Assembly (NCBI GenBank): GCA_024228935.1
Contig: JAAESX010000051.1
Span: 1-64,000, forward strand
Length of the DNA stretch: 64,000 bases
Reading direction: 5' to 3'
Origin: Pseudomonadota bacterium
GTDB lineage: Bacteria; Myxococcota_A; UBA796; CAJQPC01
In this document: positions 1 to 17,452 of the stretch, in pieces
Layout: each line of letters begins with the position of its first letter
Position numbering within the stretch: position 1 is the first letter of the stretch
Position numbers and translations under genes: made by a program
The notes under the pieces: model-generated
The model's database searches: none
Seen by the model: only the letters and a program-made list of their open reading frames with translations
What the model was told of the DNA's origin: nothing

Positions 1-1239
1 CGCGAGCACGTCCGCGCCCTGATGGCGTGCCGGGCGAACGTCCTGGCCGCCGGCCTCTCCGGCTGCCGACCCCAAGCCGCGCAGCGCCTCGTCGACCTGC
101 TCAACGCTGACGTCGTGCCGGTCGTGCCCGGTCGTGGTGGCGTCGGCGCGGCAGGCTCCGCCCCCCTGGCCCACGTGGCCCAGGTGGCCTTCGGCCTGGG
201 TGGACACGCCATCGTGGACGGGGTCGAGGTCGACGGCCGCGACGCCATCTCGCCGCTGGCGGTCTTCCATCCGACGCCCAAGGAAGCGCTGTCGTTCATC
301 AACGGCGCGACGCTCACGGTGGCCCTCGGCGCCCTGTCTCTGCACCGCGCAACCGAGCTGCTGCGCCAGTCCGAGCGCGCGCTGGCGATGACCATGGAGG
401 TCGTCCAGGCCGACGCCCACTGCCTGGACGAGTCCGCTCTCGCCGGCCGCAACCACGCCGGCGCGGTCTCGGTCGCGCGCCGGGTGCGTGGCCTGTTGTC
501 GGGCTCCTCGCTCGTCGCCGCGGGCCGAAGCGCCGACGCGTTCAGCATCCGCTGCGCCCCCGCGGTGCTCGGGGCCGCCCAGGACGCCCTGGAGTACGTC
601 GAGCGCACTATCGTGCTCGACCTGAACGGCGCCTGCGACAACCCCCTGGTCTTCGAGGACCGCATCGTCGAGGCGGGCAACTTCCACGGCGCCCCCGTGG
701 CGCTCGCGCTCGACCACCTGAAGGTCGCCCTGACCCAGGTCGCCTCCATCGCCGAGCGACGCGTCTTCCGGATGACCTACGGCCAGCTCACCGGCAACCT
801 GCCCAGCTTCCTCCTCGAGGGCGGCGGCGTGCGCAGCGGCTTCATGATCGCCCAGTACACCGCGGCGAGCCTCGTCAGCGAGTGCAAGGGCCTCGCCCAC
901 CCCGCCAGCGTGGACGCCATCCCGACGGGACAGCACCACGAGGACCACGTGTCCATGGGCCCGGCCGCCGCTCGCGGCCTCGCCGGCATCGTCGACAACC
1001 TGGAACAGATCGTCGCCATCGAGATGCTCGTCGCCGCCCAGGGCCTCGACTTCCGACGCGATGGGACCTCGTTCTCGGCGAGCGGCGAGCGCATCGACGG
1101 CCCGCGCGTGCAGCTCGCCGCGGGCACCGAGACGACCTGGTCGACCCTTCGAAAGACCGTCCCGCGGTGGACCGATGACCGCGTGCTCCACCGCGACCTC
1201 GAGAAGGTGTCGCGCCTGGTCCGGGACCGCCTGGTCTGA
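1..1239 (+). CDS. HAL/PAL/TAL-family aromatic amino acid ammonia-lyase homologue, 5' partial, MIO serine absent
   Basis: The reading frame is open from base 1 and the N-terminus lies outside the window. The visible part has the ammonia-lyase core: the VRALM..RANVLAAGLSG helix, the FSIRCAPAVLGAAQD segment, the CDNPLV and NFHGAPVALALD motifs, SGFMIAQYTAASLVSE and EDHVSMG. In active members the electrophile MIO forms by cyclisation of an Ala-Ser-Gly triad. Here the codons at 148-156 read Ala-Ala-Gly, and the following D-L-A-P is shortened by one residue, so the serine needed for MIO is missing. The Gln of the usual NQEDHVSM is His. Family membership is clear from sequence; standard lyase activity is doubtful. 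The gene stands 177 bases before the PKS start on the same strand, so it may supply or bind an aromatic starter, or be a pseudo-enzyme. Confidence 0.85.
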   Translation, partial: REHVRALMACRANVLAAGLSGCRPQAAQRLVDLLNADVVPVVPGRGGVGAAGSAPLAHVAQVAFGLGGHAIVDGVEVDGRDAISPLAVFHPTPKEALSFINGATLTVALGALSLHRATELLRQSERALAMTMEVVQADAHCLDESALAGRNHAGAVSVARRVRGLLSGSSLVAAGRSADAFSIRCAPAVLGAAQDALEYVERTIVLDLNGACDNPLVFEDRIVEAGNFHGAPVALALDHLKVALTQVASIAERRVFRMTYGQLTGNLPSFLLEGGGVRSGFMIAQYTAASLVSECKGLAHPASVDAIPTGQHHEDHVSMGPAAARGLAGIVDNLEQIVAIEMLVAAQGLDFRRDGTSFSASGERIDGPRVQLAAGTETTWSTLRKTVPRWTDDRVLHRDLEKVSRLVRDRLV

Positions 1240-1416
1240 GCCCCGGGCACCGTCTCAAGCTGGCACGAGACTTGCTCTTGTTTCGGCCGTCTTCCCCCGC
1301 GTCTCCGCGAACCCGTCACCGAGCGCTCGCAGCGCCCGCGTTAGCCTCGCAGCGCTCCCATGAGCGCGTAGATGGCTTCGCACTGCTGCCACGCGCGCTT
1401 CACGCCGGAACCCCGC

Positions 1417-11217
<9,801 letters not shown>

Positions 11218-11224
11218 TCTCCCC

Positions 11225-11231
11225 GGAGGAG
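11225..11231 (+). promoter_or_regulatory. Strong ribosome binding site deciding the GNAT start
   Basis: GGAGGAG lies 5 bases before GTG at 11237. This fixes the GNAT start there rather than at the in-frame ATG 120 bases upstream, which sits inside the PKS gene. Confidence 0.8.
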
Positions 11232-11236
11232 ACCCT

Positions 11237-11815
11237 GTGGAGATCGGCCGCTTCGACAAGGATGTGACGCTCATCCGCGTGGACAACCCACGCGAGGTCC
11301 TGCCGTACCGGGCCAGCTTCGTCGGTGCCTACCAGACGATCTGGTCCGAGCCCCCGTACCGCGAGGAGTTCTACCCCTACGAGGCCGAAGGCGTCCTGCG
11401 CCGGCAGCTCCAGTCCGACCGGCACATCACGCTCATCGCCGTGCGCGGGCTGTCGTCCGTGGTCGGCTTTGGGTTCGCCGTCCCGGTGCGCTCGCGCCCC
11501 GAGGTCGCCCGCCACATGCAGGGCCTGCTCCCCGTCGAGCACACCTTCTACCTGTCCGAGCTCGGCGTCCTCGACGACTACCGCGGGCTGGGGCTCGGGC
11601 GCGCGATGATCGGTGCGCGCCTCGAGGCCATCGACAAGAAGGTCTACACCCACGCGCTGCTGCGGACCTCGGCCAGTCGGCAGTCCGGCTACGACATGTA
11701 CCTGGACATGGGCTTCGACGACATCGGCGTCTACATGGAAGTGCCGAGCCGGCGCATCGGCGGCGGCGTGAGCACGGACCGGCGCCTCTTCCTGAGCAAG
11801 GTCCTCGGATCCTGA
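11237..11815 (+). CDS. GNAT-family N-acetyltransferase
   Basis: A 192-residue protein starting at GTG 11237 behind a GGAGGAG site, 19 bases after the PKS stop. The acetyl-CoA binding loop of motif A is visible as LGVLDDYRGLGLGRAM, with the R-G-L-G-L-G pyrophosphate loop at about residues 116-121, preceded by a beta strand. The length fits a single-domain GNAT. It is close enough to the PKS to be co-transcribed, so it may acylate the PKS product or a polar head group, but the substrate cannot be read from the sequence. Confidence 0.85.
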   Translation: MEIGRFDKDVTLIRVDNPREVLPYRASFVGAYQTIWSEPPYREEFYPYEAEGVLRRQLQSDRHITLIAVRGLSSVVGFGFAVPVRSRPEVARHMQGLLPVEHTFYLSELGVLDDYRGLGLGRAMIGARLEAIDKKVYTHALLRTSASRQSGYDMYLDMGFDDIGVYMEVPSRRIGGGVSTDRRLFLSKVLGS

Positions 11816-11858
11816 GTCCTGACAGCGACCAGACGATCGATTGGGTAGCTTCGGATTG

Positions 11859-12644
11859 ATGGTCCTCTTCGCGCTGTTCGCCTGCCTGCCCCAGCTCCAG
11901 AACGAGCCGGACAACACCCTGCCGGTCATCGAAGGCGACGACGACACCGACGCCGACTCCGATGCGGACACGGACGCCGACTCGGACTCCGACACCGACC
12001 CGGTCGAGGACGAGATCTGCGACAACGGCGACGACGACGACGGCGACGGCAAGGTCGACTGTGAGGACGAGGACTGCGTGGACGCCTGCATCGAGGACTG
12101 CGACGACGGCAAGGACAACGACCAGGACGGCGCGACGGACTGCGAGGACGACGAGTGCTCCGGCGAGCCCGAGTGCGGCGTCGTCTGGGACTACGAGCTC
12201 GAGACCAAGGGCGGCGAAGCCATCATGGAGTTCTACGACGACGCCTACCTGTGGATGGAGGCGGACCTCCACCTCGAGGGCACGTCGAACGACGGAGGCT
12301 CGATCACCTGCGACGGCTGGTTCTCCGCCGGCCCCAGCGACTGGGAGATGCACGGCGCCGAGTACAACGGCGGCGACTGCAACGGCTGCGACTGGCGCTT
12401 CAAGCTGCGCCCCAAGGAGTCGCAGGGCTCGCTGCACTGGTTCAGCGAGTGCAACGTGGACAAGCTCCCGGCCATCTACCTGGGCTTCCGCGAGGGGTCC
12501 GACTCCATCACCGCAGACATCGACGGTGGCTGGAAGACCCAGTACGAGGGTCGAGCCCAGTGGACCGACGAGAACTGGGATTCCTACGGGTGGTTCTTCG
12601 ACCTCGAGCAGGTCCGCCCCCGCACCTGGAGTGAGACGGAGTGA
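11859..12644 (+). CDS. Putative lipoprotein with Asp-rich linker, paralogue of the next gene
   Basis: ATG 11859 is preferred over an in-frame TTG at 11841 because it opens directly on the hydrophobic stretch MVLFALFAC, a very short lipoprotein-like signal whose Cys would be the acylated residue. An Asp-rich D-x-D-x linker follows (about residues 25-55), then CDNGDDDDGDG..DC repeats resembling calcium-binding loops, and a C-terminal domain of about 150 residues with the conserved WDYELE, CNGCDWRFK and YLGF motifs. The same C-terminal domain recurs in the next gene, so the two arose by tandem duplication. Probably a surface or periplasmic protein; function unknown. Confidence 0.75.
   Translation: MVLFALFACLPQLQNEPDNTLPVIEGDDDTDADSDADTDADSDSDTDPVEDEICDNGDDDDGDGKVDCEDEDCVDACIEDCDDGKDNDQDGATDCEDDECSGEPECGVVWDYELETKGGEAIMEFYDDAYLWMEADLHLEGTSNDGGSITCDGWFSAGPSDWEMHGAEYNGGDCNGCDWRFKLRPKESQGSLHWFSECNVDKLPAIYLGFREGSDSITADIDGGWKTQYEGRAQWTDENWDSYGWFFDLEQVRPRTWSETE
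11937..12000 (+). repeat. Degenerate hexanucleotide GAC-NNC repeats coding an Asp-rich linker
   Basis: Runs of GAC-NNC hexamers encode alternating Asp with Ala/Ser/Thr directly after the lipoprotein signal. The 6-base unit lets copy number change without a frameshift. Confidence 0.75.
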
Positions 12645-13468
12645 GCCTTCTGCTGCTGTGGGCCTGCATGCCCGAGATCCCCGTGAAGCCGGGGAACTTC
12701 CGCCCTCCGTTCGGTGACGCCGACACAGACGCCGACGCGGACACGGACACAGACACAGACGCAGACGCAGACGCAGACACAGACGTCGGCGACCCCGAGG
12801 ACTGCGACAACGGCAAGGACGACGACGGCGACGGCCTGGCGGACTGCGAGGACGGCGACTGCGTCGAGGAGTGCGTCGAGGACTGCGACGACCAGAAGGA
12901 CAACGACCAGGACGGCGACGTGGACTGCGCCGACGACGAGTGCGCCGCCGACACGGCCTGCGCCATCGTCTGGGACTACGAGCTGCTGGTCGAGCCCTGG
13001 GAGACGAACCTGGCCTACGGTCCGTCGATCGGTGACTGGGGCGGGTACGGCGCCGCCGCCTGGATGTCCGGGGCGCTCCTGCTCTCGGCGAGCTCGTCCG
13101 AGGGCGACGAGTTCGTCTGCCAGGGCGAGTTCTACACCGGGCCCGAGCTGTGGGACAGCGCCGGCGGCCTGACCTACTCCGACGGCACCTGCGGCTCGTG
13201 CGACTACCGCTTCAAGTGGGCCCCCCGCGAGGACGACGGCACCCTGCACTGGTGGGAGGGATGCCCCGAGCGGGCCCTGCCCGTCACCTACCTCGGCTTC
13301 ACCCAGGACAAGGAGAAGATCAACGGCGAGTGGCGCAGCTGGTCCAACGTCTACCGAGGCGAGACCGAGTGGGGCTACGAGGACGACCGCGGCGACTTCT
13401 ACTGGGCGGCGTTCTGGAACATGGAGCAGATCGAGCCGCGGACCTGGCAGGTCATCGAGCCAAAGTAG
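12641..13468 (+). CDS. Putative lipoprotein with Asp-rich linker, paralogue of the previous gene
   Basis: The GTG start overlaps the previous gene's TGA by 4 bases (GTGA), so the two are translationally coupled. The protein has 275 residues: a minimal lipoprotein-like signal MSLLLLWAC, a DADTDTDTD linker, two DC..DGD..DC calcium-loop-like motifs and a C-terminal domain. That domain repeats features of the upstream protein (WDYELL, CGSCDYRFKWAP, TYLGFTQ, and an Arg-Thr-Trp near the end). No enzymatic motif is visible. It is likely a lipid-anchored surface protein on a flexible acidic stalk; function unknown. Confidence 0.78.
   Translation: MSLLLLWACMPEIPVKPGNFRPPFGDADTDADADTDTDTDADADADTDVGDPEDCDNGKDDDGDGLADCEDGDCVEECVEDCDDQKDNDQDGDVDCADDECAADTACAIVWDYELLVEPWETNLAYGPSIGDWGGYGAAAWMSGALLLSASSSEGDEFVCQGEFYTGPELWDSAGGLTYSDGTCGSCDYRFKWAPREDDGTLHWWEGCPERALPVTYLGFTQDKEKINGEWRSWSNVYRGETEWGYEDDRGDFYWAAFWNMEQIEPRTWQVIEPK
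12715..12786 (+). repeat. GAC-NNC hexanucleotide repeats (Asp-rich linker)
   Basis: Tandem gacgcN/gacacN units encode D-A/D-T alternation. Same type as at 11937-12000 and 53024-53172. Confidence 0.8.
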
Positions 13469-13483
13469 CTCGCACCTCGTCGC

Positions 13484-16400
13484 TCACGCGTCGTCGATCC
13501 ATTCGCCCCGCTGGATGAGCGTCAGGCGGTGCAGCTCGTCCCGCGCCCGGGCATGGCTGATGCGCCCGGCGCCCAGGTCCTCGATGACCCGGTCGGCCTC
13601 GAGCCGCCGGAAGATGCCCAGGAACGGGTCGACGATCTCGTTGACCAGCCCGCGCACGATGCCGACGTCCCCCTGCAGGGGCGTGACCTCGCTCATGGCC
13701 TTGCCGCGCACCTTCAGCTCGGCGTTGAGCTTCCTCGCGACCTCGGCCGAGAGCTGCGGCAGGACGTCCCGGGGCATTCGCTCGAGCCCGCGCACGACCT
13801 CGTGGACGAGACAGAGGGACCACTCCTTCCACTCGCGCAGGGCGACCAGCGCGCGACGGACGACCTCGGGGTCCCGGTCGTGCAGGTCCTCGACCCACCG
13901 CATCGGCTTCCGCGTGTAGACCCAGCGGTACACCAGGTCCAGCCCGGTGCCCTTGATGTTCTGGCACGCCATGACGCGCGTGCGGGCCCCGAGCGGCACC
14001 GACAGGGCGATGCGCTCGTTGATGACATCGCCCGAGGCGCCCTCCTCGGCCACGATGATGACGTGCCGCAGGAAGATCCCGCGGAACAGGTTCCGCAGCG
14101 CCAGCTCGAGCGTGCCGAAGTCCTCGTTCCCGCCCGCGTCGTACACGACGGCCTCGAGGCAGGCCCGTCGCGTCGACTCGAAGGCGATGGCCTCGACCGC
14201 GAGCTCGACCCACTGCTCGCCGGCGCCGGCCAGCCCGAAGTCCCGATCGCGCGTGTCGTGGAACGGCGCCTCGGGGTGGGCGTGTGGATGGAACACCGTG
14301 CCCGCCTCGGTGGCCAGCGCGACCAGGCGGCCGCCGAGCTCGCCGAGCATCAGCCGAGCGGACTCCAGGTCCAGCGCCGTGGCGGGCAGGTCCCTGTAGA
14401 GCGTGTCCAGGTCGTGCTGGAGCTGGTCGACGCCGGGCCCGCTCAGGCCCAGCTCCGAGAGCGTGGCCTCGAGCAGGCCGGGCACGTCGACGATGCGCAG
14501 GTCCTTCGACAGCGACTCGAGCCGTGACTCGACCGCGCCGGGGCCTCCGCCGAAGACGTCGATGCGGGCGGTCCGGTGCTCGAGCGCGTCGGCGATGTAG
14601 CCCCGAAGGCCCTCGAGGTTGGTCCCGATGCAGACGTAGCGATGCGCGCGGGCGTCGTTGACCAGGATCTCGGCGAACACCTGGCTGCGCGCGACCCGGT
14701 CGTACCGGTTGTTGATGATCGCGACGAGGAACGTGTCGGGGTCGGGGTCCAGGTCGAAGCCGCACCGGCGCCAGTTGTTCAGGAACCCGGTGCGCTCGTT
14801 CGCCGAGCTGCCGTTGCTGAACTCGAGCGTCCGGCCGCGGTGGCGAAGGGGCGAGAACGTCGCCAGCACGCCCAGGTCCGGCACGACGTGGTCGGCCATC
14901 AGCACCATCGCGTCGATCATGTCGACGTCGAGCTCCTCGGCCAGCTGGGCGACGAGCGCCAGGTTCGCGGGGTGCTCCTGGTACGGGAAGCGGGCGCGCA
15001 GGTCCTCGGGGACGGCGGCGATGCCCTCCTCGTCGATCTCGATCAGCGTCGTGTCCAGCTCGCGGGCTCGCTCGCGCAGGACCGCGGTCATCTGGGTCTC
15101 GGTCGTGATGGCCAGGCTGGACTCGGGCATGAACCGGGCGATGACGTCGGCGACGTCGTCTCCGGTGGGCCCCATCACATCCTCGTGGTCCGGGTACGTG
15201 TTCGTGATCGTGCTGATGTCGTCGCGCGTCCACAGCTGCTGGAGCTGCTCGACGTACTCGGGACGGAGCGCCATGCACTCCCAGACGAACACCTCGGCGC
15301 CGAGCTGGGCCGACTGGGCCAGGACCTCGGCGTGCTCCCAGATCGTGGCCTTGTCGAACGGCCGGAACAGGTAGACCTCGATGGCGCCGCGCAGCGACGG
15401 CGTGCGCATGAGCATCGCCTCGCAGCCCGTGGTCTTGCAGACGACGTCGTACCCGAGCCCCTCGAACAGGGCGGCCTTCAGGCGAGCGACTCCGCTCTTG
15501 CCACGCGTCCCCCAGCCCCCGACGACCAGCGGGATGGCCGCGCGAGCGCGACGGGTGCGGATCTTGTTCCAGGCCAGCCGGGTGAAGAACACCACGCCGA
15601 TGACCAGCCCGACCATCGCCAGGTCGGACGGCTCGACCGGGTGGAGCGCCAGGAAGCGATTCAGCTCGTCGAGCAGCGCCACCGCGACGATCGAGCCCAG
15701 CGGCGTGCTCTCCGGTCCCGGAAGCTCGAGCGGCGCCCCGAACAGGCCGGGCACCCGCTCGTCGATCTCCGCGTGGTGGGGCTCGAACTGGATGGCGAAG
15801 CCGAGCTCGGCCAAGGCGTCCGCGTACTGGGACTGTCCGGCCGGATCCGAGGCACGCAGGGACTCGCTGCGCAGCTCGGCGTAGTGCTGGACCTGCCAGG
15901 AGAGCACCCATGCGGCCCAGAGACGGCGCGGACCCGGGGGCGGCGTGATCTGCGTCCAGCCGACGTCGGAGAGCACGCGGATGCGTCCGCGCCACAGCGC
16001 ATCCACGAGCTGATCCGGCAGGGGGAGCCAGGGGCACCAGCTCTTGTAGGCCTCGACCATCACGGGCCTGGCCGGCACCTCGGTCGGCGAGACGTCGGCC
16101 ATGCGCGGCGGCGGCACCAGCAGGCGACCCGACATCGTGCGACCGCTCAGGTGGTCCCCGCCTTGCCGCTTTCCGGGATCGCCATGCCGCAGGGCGTGGA
16201 AGAACCGCCAGAAGCGGAAGACGCGTTCCTGGCCGCGCTGCACCCGCACGCGACCACCGGACAGCGGCTCGATGCCGAAGCCGACGTCGCGCTGGGCCAG
16301 CCGCAAGAGCGCCGAGGCGAGCTGGGCCGCCGTCGAGTCCCCCGGGAGCCGACGGGTCCCCGAGCTGCCGAGCGGGAGCAGCGCGAGCTCGGACGCCAGC

Positions 16401-17452
16401 TCCTCGAGCGGATCCTCGGGGTCGGGCTTCCGGTCTCGTGCGAGCACCCGGACCGCGCGGACCCGGACGCTCTCGGAGCCGTCCTCCTCGGCGAGCCGCT
16501 GCAGGAGCTGACGCGCGTTGGGAGCGGGCGAGCTGGCGAGCGCCTCGACCAGCGAGCAGCGCACGGTCTCGCTGGGGTCCTGGCGGGTGAGCATGAAGGC
16601 ATTGCGCGCGGTGTTCGGGCCCACCTCGACGGCGAACTGGATGGCCGCGGCACGGACGAGGAAGTCGTCGCGGGAGCCCGGCTCGTGCTTCCCGGGCACC
16701 TCGAGCCGCTGGAGCAGGAGCCGAGCGGCGTTCTGCTCGGACATCCCGGCGATGACACGCAGGGCCCGGCGGGCGAGCAGGGGGTCGCCGCCGCGCTCCA
16801 TCGCCAGCGCGAGCAGCCGGTCGATGCGCTCGGAGCTGCTGTCGATCAGCGTGCCGTCCCGATCCTTGCTGCTGCGCAGGACCTGCCCGACCCAGGGGGA
16901 CAGCGTCGCGCAGGCCGCTCGCCGCGTCGGGGCGTGGGGGCTCTCGATCAGGCCGTCGAGGAAGAGCGCCGGCTCACCGCGCAGGGGGTGGGCCGACATC
17001 GCGCGCGCCAGGAGCTCCAGGTCGACGAAGACACCGCGGGCATCCTTGTCGAGCCGCTCCAACAGGGCGTCGATGTCGAGCCACCGGTCGAGCGCCGCGA
17101 CGTCCTCCTTGAGCGCCCGGGGGTCGGCCACGGTGGTGCGCAGGTGGTGGAGCAGGACCGCGCGTCCCTCGGCCTCGGTCCGGACGGCCTCCGAGGCGGT
17201 GGTGAGCTCGCGGCGGCGGGTGCGGATGGTCGCGTACCGAGCCAGCAGTGCCCGGCCCTCGACGGCCATCGTGACCGCGAACCCGTGGTCGGCGCTCTCG
17301 GGCACCGGCGACCGCGAGTCCTCCTCGAGGCGGCGGGCCAGCGCGTCGATCCGGTCCGCGTGGATGCGCACCACGAGCCCCGGCAGCGCTGTCGCGAGCT
17401 GACGCCCACCGCGGGTCGTAGGGGCGGGTCCCGGTCGCAGGTTCGGGTTCAT
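13484..17452 (-). CDS. CapB/PgsB-like Mur-ligase fused to N-terminal HEAT repeats
   Basis: A 1322-residue protein, more than three times the usual PgsB length of about 400. Residues 1-430 are Leu/Ala/Arg-rich helical repeats of HEAT type. A membrane segment lies near 620 (LAMVGLVIGVVFFTRL). The ligase core follows: P-loop GTRGKS with Lys652, then the KTTG, WECMALRPE and NTYPDHEDVMGP motifs, matching PgsB and distinct from peptidoglycan Mur ligases. PgsB adds glutamate by gamma linkage through an acyl-phosphate. About 270 further residues are unassigned. ATG overlaps the upstream stop (ATGA) behind GGAGGAG. Last gene of the five-gene operon that also holds a CapC-like gene. The polymerised amino acid is an inference. 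Confidence 0.85.
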   Translation of the reverse strand: MNPNLRPGPAPTTRGGRQLATALPGLVVRIHADRIDALARRLEEDSRSPVPESADHGFAVTMAVEGRALLARYATIRTRRRELTTASEAVRTEAEGRAVLLHHLRTTVADPRALKEDVAALDRWLDIDALLERLDKDARGVFVDLELLARAMSAHPLRGEPALFLDGLIESPHAPTRRAACATLSPWVGQVLRSSKDRDGTLIDSSSERIDRLLALAMERGGDPLLARRALRVIAGMSEQNAARLLLQRLEVPGKHEPGSRDDFLVRAAAIQFAVEVGPNTARNAFMLTRQDPSETVRCSLVEALASSPAPNARQLLQRLAEEDGSESVRVRAVRVLARDRKPDPEDPLEELASELALLPLGSSGTRRLPGDSTAAQLASALLRLAQRDVGFGIEPLSGGRVRVQRGQERVFRFWRFFHALRHGDPGKRQGGDHLSGRTMSGRLLVPPPRMADVSPTEVPARPVMVEAYKSWCPWLPLPDQLVDALWRGRIRVLSDVGWTQITPPPGPRRLWAAWVLSWQVQHYAELRSESLRASDPAGQSQYADALAELGFAIQFEPHHAEIDERVPGLFGAPLELPGPESTPLGSIVAVALLDELNRFLALHPVEPSDLAMVGLVIGVVFFTRLAWNKIRTRRARAAIPLVVGGWGTRGKSGVARLKAALFEGLGYDVVCKTTGCEAMLMRTPSLRGAIEVYLFRPFDKATIWEHAEVLAQSAQLGAEVFVWECMALRPEYVEQLQQLWTRDDISTITNTYPDHEDVMGPTGDDVADVIARFMPESSLAITTETQMTAVLRERARELDTTLIEIDEEGIAAVPEDLRARFPYQEHPANLALVAQLAEELDVDMIDAMVLMADHVVPDLGVLATFSPLRHRGRTLEFSNGSSANERTGFLNNWRRCGFDLDPDPDTFLVAIINNRYDRVARSQVFAEILVNDARAHRYVCIGTNLEGLRGYIADALEHRTARIDVFGGGPGAVESRLESLSKDLRIVDVPGLLEATLSELGLSGPGVDQLQHDLDTLYRDLPATALDLESARLMLGELGGRLVALATEAGTVFHPHAHPEAPFHDTRDRDFGLAGAGEQWVELAVEAIAFESTRRACLEAVVYDAGGNEDFGTLELALRNLFRGIFLRHVIIVAEEGASGDVINERIALSVPLGARTRVMACQNIKGTGLDLVYRWVYTRKPMRWVEDLHDRDPEVVRRALVALREWKEWSLCLVHEVVRGLERMPRDVLPQLSAEVARKLNAELKVRGKAMSEVTPLQGDVGIVRGLVNEIVDPFLGIFRRLEADRVIEDLGAGRISHARARDELHRLTLIQRGEWIDDA

